Shown piece after piece: positions 34,369 through 42,850 of a DNA stretch of 64,000 nt (its first letter is position 1; each line of letters starts with the position of its first letter). The DNA comes from Acidobacteriota bacterium (GTDB lineage: Bacteria > Acidobacteriota > Blastocatellia > Pyrinomonadales > Pyrinomonadaceae): NCBI GenBank assembly GCA_023389035.1, contig JAEWFC010000030.1:248001-312000 (forward strand), read 5' to 3'. Under the pieces are notes generated by a model. It saw only the letters and a program-made list of their open reading frames with translations. It was not told where the DNA came from and ran no database searches. A program made the translations under genes and the position numbers.

Positions 34369-35076
34369 ATGTTCAAGCGAAGAAAAATGAGCGATCAAGA
34401 GAATCTTAAAGACGAGTTTCCGGAGAACGAAGAGTTCAAGATCCCTGTTAACGATAAGCGTCGGTTCAACGACCAGGGCGAGCGGGTTTCTGACGAGAAC
34501 CTCGATCCACCTTCGAAAGGGCAGGTGAAGTCCGCAAAAGAGGTCGAACTGGAGAATCGGCTGAAAGCTGAAACCGAACGGCGTGAAGCCGCCGAATCTA
34601 AACTTATCGGTGTGCAGGCAAAATTTGAGGAAGCACGCGCAACCCTTGAGAAAGAGACCGCCGAAATGCGGGCACGCCTTATGCGGACACTCGAGGATCG
34701 TGCTAGCCAAAGTAAGTTCAACTTTTTACAGACTCTGCTTCCGGTGCTCGATAACCTAAATCTTGCGGTTGCCGCGAGCGAAAAGGATGCGTCGGTGGAG
34801 AACCTGCGGACCGGGGTTGCAGGTGTCGCCAGGTCTTTTGAACAGGCACTGGTGAGCGTGGGCGTTGAACCGGTTGCCGCGGTTGGTGTGGACTTCGATC
34901 CCGAGATTCATGAGGCGGTCGATATGGCACCCGTGGATGCTGAGCAGGACGGAAAGGTTACGTCTGAATATCAGCGTGGCTATCGCTTTGGTGACCGCCT
35001 TTTGCGGGCGGCCCGCGTTCAGGTTGGGAAGTCTTCAGAACCGGCGGCAGCAGAAAGCGGTTCTCAGGCATCTTAA
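34369..35076 (+). CDS. grpE: Nucleotide exchange factor GrpE
   Basis: Releases ADP from DnaK. The 235-residue product has a charged N-terminal extension of about 50 residues, a long coiled-coil helix (about 55-115, ELENRLKAETERREAAESK), and the GrpE head with NFLQTLLPVLDNLNLAVAA and the C-terminal GYRFGDRLLRAARVQVGK signature near 205-222. A second in-frame ATG is at 34387. TACAAT at 34351-34356 may be its -10 element. dnaK and dnaJ are not in the window. Confidence 0.95.
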   Translation: MFKRRKMSDQENLKDEFPENEEFKIPVNDKRRFNDQGERVSDENLDPPSKGQVKSAKEVELENRLKAETERREAAESKLIGVQAKFEEARATLEKETAEMRARLMRTLEDRASQSKFNFLQTLLPVLDNLNLAVAASEKDASVENLRTGVAGVARSFEQALVSVGVEPVAAVGVDFDPEIHEAVDMAPVDAEQDGKVTSEYQRGYRFGDRLLRAARVQVGKSSEPAAAESGSQAS

Positions 35077-35190
35077 ATAGTGGCCCCGCTGGAAATTGTT
35101 CTCGCGGTATTGAGGTCAAGTGGTATTATGGTTGTTGGCGGGCTTTCCTTTTTCGACCCCTCTTCAACTTTCCGGCGGTAAAACATTGGT

Positions 35191-37470
35191 ATGGCAGATA
35201 TAGACGCATATAAAGACAAATTCAGTGAAAGCGGTCGACGCGTGCTAGACACGGCCCTCGACGCGTCACGTAAACGTGACCAGAATTACGTATCGATCGA
35301 GCACGTACTCCACGCGATCACGAGCGAGGAAGACGATCTGTTCACCTCGACGATGCGTGATCTCGCGGTCGACCCACGATCGGTCAAGCTTTTGATCGAG
35401 AAACGGATGGAGAACGGGCGTCAGCATACCGGAAAGGGGTTCCGAATTGCTCCCGAGACGACCGAACTTTTCAAACGGGCGATGGACCGTGCTCGATCGC
35501 AGGGCCGTCGTGTGATCGACGGAAGCGACATCTTTTACGTCCTTTCTAATGACGAACGCAGTATTTTGAACGATGTACTTCAGAACCTGGGAGTTCCGTC
35601 CGACGAAGTGGCGCAAACGGCCCGCACTAGGATAAGGAAGAGGGAGAAAGAAGAGGAACGTGTTCGGCAGAAGTACGAGTTACCCAGTTTCTTGAGACAT
35701 TTCGGCGTCTCGATGAACAAACTCGCACGGCAGGATAAGATTCCCCCGACGATCGGCCGGGAAAAAGAGATCCTGCAGATGATCGAGATCTTATCTCACA
35801 AGGAACGTTCAAATTCGCCGATGCTTGTGGGTGAGCCCGGAGTCGGAAAGACGGCCGTAGTAGAGGGCCTCGCACGCCTGATCGAGCTCGAACCTGAAAA
35901 GGTTCCGGCACGCCTGCGTGATTCCCACATCGTGCAGCTACAGATGGGCGGATTGGTCGCCGGAACTATGCTTCGCGGTATGTTCGAGGAGCGTATAAAG
36001 GGGATCATTGACGAGGTCAAAGAGAAAGACAACATCATTCTCTTCATCGATGAGGCTCACACGATCATCGGTGCAGGTGCTGCGATGGGCACAACGTCCG
36101 ACGCGGCAAATATGTTCAAATCCGCCTTAGCTCGCGGCGAACTTCGCATCATTGGTGCGACGACCATCACCGAATATAAAGAGTATATCGGCGAAGATGA
36201 GGCTCTTTCGCGGCGCTTCCGATTGGTCAAGGTCGATGAGCCGACGATCGATCAGACGAAACAGATACTTTTCGGACTCCGGCCGCGGCTTGAGAAGAAT
36301 TACTCGGTAACGATCTCCGATGAAGCTATCGATACCGCACTTGAGATGTCGCCGAAGTACATTCGCAATCTGCATCTTCCCGACAAGGCGATCGGCTGGC
36401 TGGATACGGCTTCTGTGAAGGTTGAGATCAATGAGCCTGAGCAGCTTATCGTCAGGCCCGAACATATCATTGACGTGATCTCGCAGGAATCGCGGATCCC
36501 GAAGGATATGATCTATCGGGACACGTCTGATCGGTTCGGGACGATGGAAGAAGAGCTGGGGAAACGCGTCATCGGTCAGAAAGATGCAGTTCGTGCAGTC
36601 GCTGAGCGTCTCCGCCTTAATAAAGGTCCGCTTAAAGAAAATCATTACGCACCTGATGGTGTGCTGCTGTTCCTCGGCCCGACTGGTGTCGGTAAGACAG
36701 AGCTTGCGAAAGCTGTCGCTGAATTTATGTTCGGCGATGAGGGCAAGATGGTCCGCATCGACATGAGCGAATATGGCGACGGCACTGTCGGCATTGAGAA
36801 ACTCATCGGTATGCCGCGAGGTATCGTTGGATCTGAACGCGGCGGTATCCTGACGGAACAGCTTCGCGATAACCCTTACACTGTTCTGCTGCTCGATGAG
36901 GTCGAAAAAGCTTCGCCTTATCTCATGAACATCTTTTTGCAGGCCTTTGACGAAGGCTGGCTTACTGACGGCCGCGGGAAGAAGGTCTATCTTTCCGACG
37001 CGATCGTGATCATGACGTCTAATCTGGGGTCTGAGAACTTCAAACGGTATGAGAAACCCTTGGGATTCGGACAAAAGTCGCTCGGTGACATAATGCAGAT
37101 CAAGGGCGAAGCGATGAAGGCCGCGGAAACCCGGTTCACGCCTGAATTCAGAAATCGAATTGATGAGATCATCGTATTCTCACCGTTGACCATGGACGAA
37201 GTGCGTGAGATCGCGAGATTGTATTTGATGAAAATGCAGCGCCACATGGATCGGCAAGGAAAGGTGGTTGACGTTACCGACGCGGCGATCGATCTCTTGA
37301 CCGAAAAGGGCTTTAGCCCGGCGTATGGTGCAAGGTTCCTGAAGCGGCACATCGATCAAAAGGTCAAACTGCCGATCACTAATATGTGGAAATCAGCGAT
37401 GCGCTTCACGGTCGATGTCGAAGATGGTGAGATCGTCGTCAGATCGAACGACGCTTTCAGCCTGAATTAA
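35191..37470 (+). CDS. ClpA-like AAA+ unfoldase with atypical pore loops
   Basis: Two-ring Clp ATPase of 759 residues, the length of ClpA, without the ClpB/ClpC middle domain. The Clp N-domain covers residues 1-145. Walker A motifs are intact in D1 (GEPGVGKT 214-221) and D2 (GPTGVGKT 496-503), with Walker B LFIDEAH and LLLDEVEK. The pore loops are not normal: D1 reads GTMLRGMFEE, where ClpA/B/C have a KYRG core, so Leu261 replaces the tyrosine. D2 reads GMPRGIVGSERGG, with Ile545 in place of the tyrosine. A PLGF segment after TSNLGSE could serve as the ClpP-binding tripeptide loop. No clpP or clpS is nearby. It may be a specialised or weakly translocating unfoldase. Confidence 0.88.
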   Translation: MADIDAYKDKFSESGRRVLDTALDASRKRDQNYVSIEHVLHAITSEEDDLFTSTMRDLAVDPRSVKLLIEKRMENGRQHTGKGFRIAPETTELFKRAMDRARSQGRRVIDGSDIFYVLSNDERSILNDVLQNLGVPSDEVAQTARTRIRKREKEEERVRQKYELPSFLRHFGVSMNKLARQDKIPPTIGREKEILQMIEILSHKERSNSPMLVGEPGVGKTAVVEGLARLIELEPEKVPARLRDSHIVQLQMGGLVAGTMLRGMFEERIKGIIDEVKEKDNIILFIDEAHTIIGAGAAMGTTSDAANMFKSALARGELRIIGATTITEYKEYIGEDEALSRRFRLVKVDEPTIDQTKQILFGLRPRLEKNYSVTISDEAIDTALEMSPKYIRNLHLPDKAIGWLDTASVKVEINEPEQLIVRPEHIIDVISQESRIPKDMIYRDTSDRFGTMEEELGKRVIGQKDAVRAVAERLRLNKGPLKENHYAPDGVLLFLGPTGVGKTELAKAVAEFMFGDEGKMVRIDMSEYGDGTVGIEKLIGMPRGIVGSERGGILTEQLRDNPYTVLLLDEVEKASPYLMNIFLQAFDEGWLTDGRGKKVYLSDAIVIMTSNLGSENFKRYEKPLGFGQKSLGDIMQIKGEAMKAAETRFTPEFRNRIDEIIVFSPLTMDEVREIARLYLMKMQRHMDRQGKVVDVTDAAIDLLTEKGFSPAYGARFLKRHIDQKVKLPITNMWKSAMRFTVDVEDGEIVVRSNDAFSLN

Positions 37471-37500
37471 ACGCGGCCGCATTAACATTCCTGACGAAAG

Positions 37501-37535
37501 GGCTTTGATGATATGCTTCATCAAAGCCTTTTTCT
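37501..37535 (+). terminator. Intrinsic terminator after the ClpA-like gene
   Basis: A perfect 11-base stem (GGCTTTGATGA/TCATCAAAGCC), a 6-base loop and a TTTTT run. An in-frame ATG at 37513 falls inside it, which argues against that ATG as the start of the following gene. Confidence 0.9.
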
Positions 37536-37551
37536 TTCAATGGAGAAATTT

Positions 37552-38223
37552 GTGAAATTCCGTCAACCATTCCCCCTCTCAACGCTCCTCTTTACCGCGA
37601 TCGTCGTCATCGGCGGCGCCGGAACGATTTGTGCTCAGGCACCGAAAACCCAAGAGGCGCGAGCCTCCCGTTTTACGCCGCTTACTATCCTTCACAAACC
37701 GAGTGCCGGCTATACCGAGTCGGCACGTGCTAACCGCACTCAAGGAACCGTGAAACTCCAGGTGGTATTCCTCGCTAATGGGACTATCGGCGAGGTGAGC
37801 GTACTCACTGCGGTCCCGCACGGCCTGACCGAGCGAGCCGTCGCCGCTGCTCGGAATATCCGATTCACGCCAAAAACATTCGATGGCAAACCGATGGACG
37901 AGACCACCACGGTCGAGTATAAGTTCAATCTTTTCTACGATGATGAAGACGAAGGCGTCCGAGCAAAGGTCGCCATCTCGTCGACGCCCGCCGTCGCACT
38001 TCGGGGTGATACACTGCCCGCGTCGTTTAACGGCAAGGTCCCGGTCCGCGTTTTCTTTCCCGATCGCGGAAATGCGAGCATCTATGAAACACCTGAAGGC
38101 ATAACCGGCCGGATCCGTTCAAGGGTTGAAGAAGCAGTTCGCGAGATCGAATTCCGTCCCGCGGTCCATGTCAATGGATCGCGAGTTAGCGTTGTGCGAA
38201 CCGTGATACTCGATGTTCGATAG
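37552..38223 (+). CDS. Secreted TonB-family C-terminal domain protein
   Basis: A protein of about 223 residues with a signal peptide (LSTLLFTAIVVIGGAGTICAQ) and one clear TonB-type C-terminal domain at about residues 45-130 (PSAGYTESARANRTQGTVKLQVVFLANGTIGEVSVL... TTVEYKFNLFY). A second, weaker copy ending in RTVILDV follows. I favour GTG 37552, which has GGAG 6 bases upstream; ATG 37540 has no ribosome site and ATG 37513 lies in the preceding terminator. The following gene is of the same type, which suggests duplication. Its partner in the envelope is unknown. Confidence 0.75.
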   Translation: MKFRQPFPLSTLLFTAIVVIGGAGTICAQAPKTQEARASRFTPLTILHKPSAGYTESARANRTQGTVKLQVVFLANGTIGEVSVLTAVPHGLTERAVAAARNIRFTPKTFDGKPMDETTTVEYKFNLFYDDEDEGVRAKVAISSTPAVALRGDTLPASFNGKVPVRVFFPDRGNASIYETPEGITGRIRSRVEEAVREIEFRPAVHVNGSRVSVVRTVILDVR

Positions 38224-38303
38224 CCGATCGAAAGAAAAACCTTGATGGATAGGCAGATCCGAAGTAGAATCTTCCGAAATCACCCATAACCGGAGAAAAA
38301 TCT

Positions 38304-38981
38304 ATGAATGATCTCGTCACCGCTGCCGGTCGTTTTGCCGCACTCGCCATCTGCCTGCTCGCATTTTCTGAGTTCGCCTATTCGCAAAACTTCTATTTCA
38401 GCTACCGTTTCTCGTTTGAGCCAAGCGAAGCGACGCACCCGCCTGAGATCGGCCCGCTGAACATCAATCTTCCCGAGGCGGCGCGAAAGAACGGTGTCGA
38501 GGGTATCGCGAAAGCCTCGATGACGCTCGGCGAAGACGGCAAAATGCGCGACATCACGATCTTGCAGGATCTGCCAGACGGTGTCGGCAACGCAATGCGT
38601 GCGGCGCTGGAAAAGCACACTTTCACGCCTGCTCGCGCCAGCGGCATTCCGGTCCCGATCAAGGCCACGCTTGAATACGTGATCGAGGTGGTTTATTCGG
38701 AAGGCGACAAATCGGTCAACAAACCCCGAATAACTACGCCGCTAACCGCTCCATACCCCGCGGAACACGCGGCGCAAAGGCCGAAGGGCGACGTCGAGGT
38801 ATTTGCACTCTTTCAAGCTGACGGCACAGTTAAGGTCCAAAGCGTAAAGAGCTTTATGCACAAAGAATTTGACGCGGCAGCACGCGCGGCAGCCGAGAAA
38901 CTGCAGTTTCAGCCTGCTATTCACAAGAAAACAAAACGGCCCGTTTCCCAGGCTATGACGGTCGTGTTTGCATTCAAATAA
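38304..38981 (+). CDS. Secreted protein with two TonB C-terminal-like domains
   Basis: 225 residues with a signal peptide (LAICLLAFSEFAYSQ). There are two tandem TonB C-terminal-type repeats, at about residues 45-130 (NLPEAARKNGVEGIAKASMTLGEDGKMRDITIL) and 145-225 (PAEHAAQRPKGDVEVFALFQADGTVKVQSV). Each has the GxxxVxxxxxxDGxVxxxxV pattern and an F-x-P-A/T hydrophobic end. Its ATG has GGAG 8 bases upstream. It belongs to a set of three such genes in the window and has no ExbBD partner nearby. Confidence 0.8.
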   Translation: MNDLVTAAGRFAALAICLLAFSEFAYSQNFYFSYRFSFEPSEATHPPEIGPLNINLPEAARKNGVEGIAKASMTLGEDGKMRDITILQDLPDGVGNAMRAALEKHTFTPARASGIPVPIKATLEYVIEVVYSEGDKSVNKPRITTPLTAPYPAEHAAQRPKGDVEVFALFQADGTVKVQSVKSFMHKEFDAAARAAAEKLQFQPAIHKKTKRPVSQAMTVVFAFK

Positions 38982-39045
38982 GTGCGAAACACAACCGCGG
39001 GCGATCCACCCGCATCAGAAAGATAAACGTTCCCATCCCTAAATA

Positions 39046-39846
39046 ATGAGTTTTATTGTTTTAATCAGGCGAGCAGCTGTTCTATTCACGGTTGCGGCAT
39101 TCTGCTGCACTGCAGCATTTTCCCAAAATAGTGTCGATCCGCAGGCTGAAGCCGTTATCAAACGTGCCGTGGATGCCCTAGGCGGCGAGCGTTATCTAAA
39201 CGTCAAGAGCCTTATCGGCAAGGGAAAGTTCAGCGTCGTCCGTGAAGGCATTATCGTATCGTTTCAGTCCTTCCACGACGTGATAGTTTACCCCGACAAA
39301 GAACGTACAGAGTTCAAGGGCGGCGGTGTTCTTTCCGTCCAAACTAATATCGGCGACACGGGTTGGCTTTTTGACGGGGATCAGGAATTGGTAAAGATAC
39401 AGACCGAGGCACAAATAGAGAATTTTCATCGCGGAATGCGAGCGAGTCTCGACCACCTGCTTCGCGGCCACTGGCGCGGTAAAGCGGATCTATCGTATTC
39501 GGGTAAAAGGCCGGCAAGCCTTGGAAAGCGTAACGACGTTTTGACGCTCAAATATGATGATGGATTGGTCGTAGAGTTTGAGATCGGCGCCGATGACGGT
39601 ATTCCGGCCAAGGCGATCCATCGCCGTACTAACGCGAATGGCGAAGAGATAACGGAAGAAGATCGGTATGCACAGTTCGTAAATGTCGACGGCATACGCT
39701 CGCCGTTCATCATCGACCGATTCACGGGCGGCGTGCAAACTTCACGCATCAACTACGAGACGGTCGAGTATAACAAAAGCATCCCCGACAGCTATTTCGC
39801 AAAACCGAACAACGCAAAGGAACTGAAAAAGAGCGTGAAGCTCTGA
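39046..39846 (+). CDS. Secreted LolA/outer-membrane lipoprotein-sorting-like protein
   Basis: The 266-residue exported protein has a signal peptide of about 26 residues (AAVLFTVAAFCCTAAFSQ). Residues 35-70 (AVIKRAVDALGGERYLNVKSLIGKGKF) and the later beta-strand-rich segments, such as GDTGWLFDGDQELVKI and GIRSPFIIDRFTGG, resemble proteins annotated as outer-membrane lipoprotein sorting or DUF4292-like. The similarity is structural and by eye only. It ends just before the 21-bp repeat array. Confidence 0.65.
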   Translation: MSFIVLIRRAAVLFTVAAFCCTAAFSQNSVDPQAEAVIKRAVDALGGERYLNVKSLIGKGKFSVVREGIIVSFQSFHDVIVYPDKERTEFKGGGVLSVQTNIGDTGWLFDGDQELVKIQTEAQIENFHRGMRASLDHLLRGHWRGKADLSYSGKRPASLGKRNDVLTLKYDDGLVVEFEIGADDGIPAKAIHRRTNANGEEITEEDRYAQFVNVDGIRSPFIIDRFTGGVQTSRINYETVEYNKSIPDSYFAKPNNAKELKKSVKL

Positions 39847-39889
39847 CCGATCGGCTCTAGGAAAGAGCTCCGGATCCCCTCAACTTTTC

Positions 39890-40078
39890 CTTTTGTTAGC
39901 AGACTTTCGACTATTGTTAGCAGACTTTCGACTTTTGTTAGCAGACTTTCGACTTTTGTTAGCAGACTTTTCTCTTTTGTCACGAGACTTTTTACTTTTG
40001 TCACGAGACTTTTCTCTTTTGTCACGTAACATTTCTCTTTTGTCACGTGACATTTCTCTTTTGTTAGCTAACTTTTGT
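39890..40078. repeat. Array of nine 21-bp tandem units with dyad cores
   Basis: Nine contiguous units begin at 39890, 39911, 39932, 39953, 39974, 39995, 40016, 40037 and 40058. All but the second (CTATTGT) begin CTTTTGT. Each then has a 10-base core running from GTTAGCAGAC (units 1-4) through GTCACGAGAC (5-6) and GTCACGTAAC (7) to the perfect palindromes GTCACGTGAC (8) and GTTAGCTAAC (9). Units end TTTCGA, TTTTCT or ATTTCT. The 21-base spacing equals two helical turns, so the cores face the same side. The repeat is open in several frames on both strands, but the conserved feature is the dyad rather than a protein. The rest of the gap (39847-39889, 40079-40167) shows nothing else. Confidence 0.9.
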
Positions 40079-40167
40079 TCTTAATTCGGCGATAAGAGAT
40101 GTGATGCTGATCAGGTTCACGAGCCTTAACTCGTTTGATCGTAACCGTTTGCACGTATCAAGGATAT

Positions 40168-40202
40168 TAAAAAGGCTGCCTGGAGGGTTTTCCGGGCAGC
40201 CT
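40168..40202 (-). terminator. Intrinsic terminator after the RNase E/G gene
   Basis: On the minus strand, AGGCTGCCCGG pairs with CCAGGCAGCCT (one G-T pair) across an 8-base loop and is followed by TTTTAA. It begins 33 bases after the stop at 40235. Confidence 0.88.
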
Positions 40203-40234
40203 ATTGGTTTTAGTTCAGGTCCGATCTGTTCCGC

Positions 40235-42850
40235 TTAAACAAAAGCGAAATCGAATTGGGCTTGATGGATGTGCGGATCGGCCGTCAGATCGACATTGCC
40301 AAGATAGGCCTCGATCTCTTCGAGCACGAGCCGTTCGCTGCTGCGAAGGGTCTTTGCGACGTCCGGATGCACGCGGAGCGTCGTCTGCCGGACATCATCG
40401 AGTTCTTTTGAGAGCCTTCGCGATTCGGCCAGGATCTCGTAGCAGACGGTCTGCGGCGATTTGACCCAGCCTGCGCCCTCGCAATATTCGCACGGCGAAC
40501 ACATCGTCCGCTCGAGCGATTGCTTGACACGTTTTCGGGTCATTATGATCAGCCCGAAATCATTGAATGACAGCACCTTGGTCGGTGAACGATCGGTTGA
40601 AAGAGCCTCTTGCAGAGCCTGTGACACTTTGTGCCGATTTCGGCGATCTTCCATGTCGATCAGGTCGAGCACGATGATGCCGCCCAGGTCACGCAGGCGT
40701 ATCTGGCGAGCGATCTCATCGACCGCCTCCATATTCGTACGGGTGATCGTATCCTCAAGCCGGGCATTGCCCTTGCCAACGAACTTACCGGTGTTCACAT
40801 CGATGGCGACAAGAGCCTCCGTCTGATTGATCACCAGATAGCCGCCGGATTTCAGCCAAACTCGCGGCTTCAGCGCCTTATCGATCTCTTCCTGAACGCC
40901 GTAGGCGTCAAGTATCGGCTGTTCACGTGTGTAAAACTTGACCCTGTTGACGAGCCTGGGCTGTATCCGATTGATGAATTCGACGGTCCGCAGATACTCT
41001 TCTTCGCTATCGCAGCGGATCGCCGTGAATTCATCAGAAAGCTGATCGCGCAGCAATCGCTGAACGAGATCGAGGTCTTGATGCACCAGCGCGGGCGATC
41101 TCGCCTTTTCCGACGATTTCTTTACATCGAGCCAGGTACGCACCAAATACCGGGCGTCCTGTCGCAGGTCCTCTTCCGAAATGCCGACGCCGGCCGTGCG
41201 GACGATAAATCCGCCTGACGGGATATCTTCCTCCTGCCTGATACGCTGTATCAGTGTGCGCAGCCTGCCGCGTTCGCTTGATGATTCGATCTTTCGTGAA
41301 ACACCGAGATGCTCGATCGTAGGCATATAGACCAAAAAGCGGCCGGGAAGGGCGATGTGCGATGTGATGCGTGCACCCTTCTTTGCGATCGGCTCTTTTG
41401 CGATCTGTACGATAATCTCCTGGCCCTCGCGTAGAAGGTCGGAGATCGTTGGCTGCTTGCCGCGGTCGCCGCGGTCATTTCTGTCGTTTCGGCCAGATTG
41501 CCGGTCTCGGCCGCGTCCGCCGCGATCAGATCTATTATCACCGCTGCTCGAACGCTCTCGTGATTGGCCTCGACCGCGATCGGGTCGCGAACCGTTCTCG
41601 GGTTTATCGGCCTTTTCCGTCACGTCTGTATCCGCTTCCTGTTCAACAGGCACGGCCTCTGCGGCTGGTTCGGCTGTGTCCGCCCCGTTTTCGCCGGCTA
41701 CATCCTCAAATCCGGCAAGTTCGCCGTTTTGTTCAGTGCCGTCGGCCTTTTTGCCCCGGCCTCCGCGGCGGCGTCCGCGTCCGCCTCGGCGAACGGACAT
41801 TTCTGCCTTATCTGAACTCTCGCGAACCGACGCTTCAGCATCGGGCATGGCATCAGTTTCCTTCGCGGCGCGCTCGCTTGTCTTTGTCTTTGAACGAGAT
41901 TTGGTCGTCGGTGTCTTCTTTTTAGCTGCAGGTTTCTTTGCCTTTGAAGCAGGCTTCTTAGGCGCCTCTTCCGCGTCAGCGGCCTCGTCTTCCGTACCCT
42001 TCTTCTTACGGGTGGTGCCGGTCTTGGCCTTGGTCGCCTTCTTAGGTTTCTCGGCCGGCGGATCATCCTCATCGGCGATACGTTCGAAACCCGCAGCCTC
42101 CTGATCGATGTCCGCCATCACGGAGCCAACTTCAGCAACGTCAATGCTTTCCATGTCGAATTCAATGGCACGGACCTTATCGACGATGGCTTCCTGGCGG
42201 TACGCGTCCTTAAACATTTCGCCCGTATCCTCGTCATCGATAATTCGTTCGAAACCGGAATCTTCGATATCGATCTGGCCCACTGGAATGCGGCTTTCGT
42301 CATCCTGATCCTCTTCTTCAGGCCCGCCTTCCTGCTGCGTTTCCGCTGTTTTCTGGTCCTGACGAGGCCTTTCATCGCGGTCACGTCCGCGTCCACGCCG
42401 CCCGCGTTCGCGTGAGGGCTTTTTGTCGTCAGCGACGTCTTCGGCGATCTCGCTCTGATCAGCTTCCGCAAGCGGTTCCATTAGCTCCTGGGCTGATTCC
42501 ATTTGCTTTTCGCGTTCTACGCGGGCACGATCGATGCGTTCATTTGCCTCGCGTTTTGCGTCTTCGGGCGAGCCTTTTTTGGTTTTCTCCATTACGATCC
42601 GCTCGATCTCTTCTTCCTCATCAAAGAAATCAGAGACGTAAAGGAACGCATCCCTTTCAAGCCCGATCGCGACGAATGCCGACTGCATTCCGGGCAGCAC
42701 GCGCTGCACGCGGCCCTTATAAATATTGCCCGCGATGCCCGAATTTTCTTCATCACCGCGTTCTATGTAAAATTCCGTCACCTTTCCGTTATCCAGAATG
42801 GCGATCTTTTTTTCGCGTCCGTTGACGCTAATGATCATTTCTTTAGACAT
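40235..42850 (-). CDS. Rne/Rng family ribonuclease with a large insert in the S1 domain
   Basis: Endoribonuclease for mRNA decay and rRNA processing. 871 residues. The N-terminal start MIISVNGREKKIAILDNGKVTEFYIER and the first S1 strands (NIYKGRVQRVLPGMQSAFVAIG) lead to FLYVSDFFDEEEE near residue 75. Then about 370 residues of low-complexity sequence intervene, acidic at first, with a Lys/Ala-rich histone-H1-like part (KKPAAKKKTPTTKS) and an Arg/Gly-rich end, before the domain resumes at TISDLLREGQEIIVQIAKEP near 460. The catalytic core has VAIDVNTGKF and LDLIDMEDRRNRHKV, which supply the two metal-binding aspartates, and a zinc-link CSPCEYC near residue 773. The charged insert may bind RNA or partner proteins, replacing the C-terminal scaffold of E. 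coli RNase E. Confidence 0.93.
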   Translation of the reverse strand: MSKEMIISVNGREKKIAILDNGKVTEFYIERGDEENSGIAGNIYKGRVQRVLPGMQSAFVAIGLERDAFLYVSDFFDEEEEIERIVMEKTKKGSPEDAKREANERIDRARVEREKQMESAQELMEPLAEADQSEIAEDVADDKKPSRERGRRGRGRDRDERPRQDQKTAETQQEGGPEEEDQDDESRIPVGQIDIEDSGFERIIDDEDTGEMFKDAYRQEAIVDKVRAIEFDMESIDVAEVGSVMADIDQEAAGFERIADEDDPPAEKPKKATKAKTGTTRKKKGTEDEAADAEEAPKKPASKAKKPAAKKKTPTTKSRSKTKTSERAAKETDAMPDAEASVRESSDKAEMSVRRGGRGRRRGGRGKKADGTEQNGELAGFEDVAGENGADTAEPAAEAVPVEQEADTDVTEKADKPENGSRPDRGRGQSRERSSSGDNRSDRGGRGRDRQSGRNDRNDRGDRGKQPTISDLLREGQEIIVQIAKEPIAKKGARITSHIALPGRFLVYMPTIEHLGVSRKIESSSERGRLRTLIQRIRQEEDIPSGGFIVRTAGVGISEEDLRQDARYLVRTWLDVKKSSEKARSPALVHQDLDLVQRLLRDQLSDEFTAIRCDSEEEYLRTVEFINRIQPRLVNRVKFYTREQPILDAYGVQEEIDKALKPRVWLKSGGYLVINQTEALVAIDVNTGKFVGKGNARLEDTITRTNMEAVDEIARQIRLRDLGGIIVLDLIDMEDRRNRHKVSQALQEALSTDRSPTKVLSFNDFGLIIMTRKRVKQSLERTMCSPCEYCEGAGWVKSPQTVCYEILAESRRLSKELDDVRQTTLRVHPDVAKTLRSSERLVLEEIEAYLGNVDLTADPHIHQAQFDFAFV

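Noticed and set aside
36127..37074. 315-codon frame opposite the ClpA-like gene
   Set aside because: It lies wholly within the ClpA-like gene, with no recognisable domain or ribosome site.
24053..38981. A TonB energy-transduction system
   Set aside because: Three proteins have TonB-type C-terminal domains, but all have cleavable signal peptides and no ExbB, ExbD or TonB-dependent receptor is encoded here.
39890..40078. CRISPR array
   Set aside because: The units are contiguous with no spacers, and no cas gene is present.
39792..40084. Short frames made of seven-residue repeats (TKEKSLV on one strand, LLADFRL on the other)
   Set aside because: A 21-base tandem repeat automatically yields seven-residue repeats in open frames on both strands. 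The conserved element is the DNA dyad.
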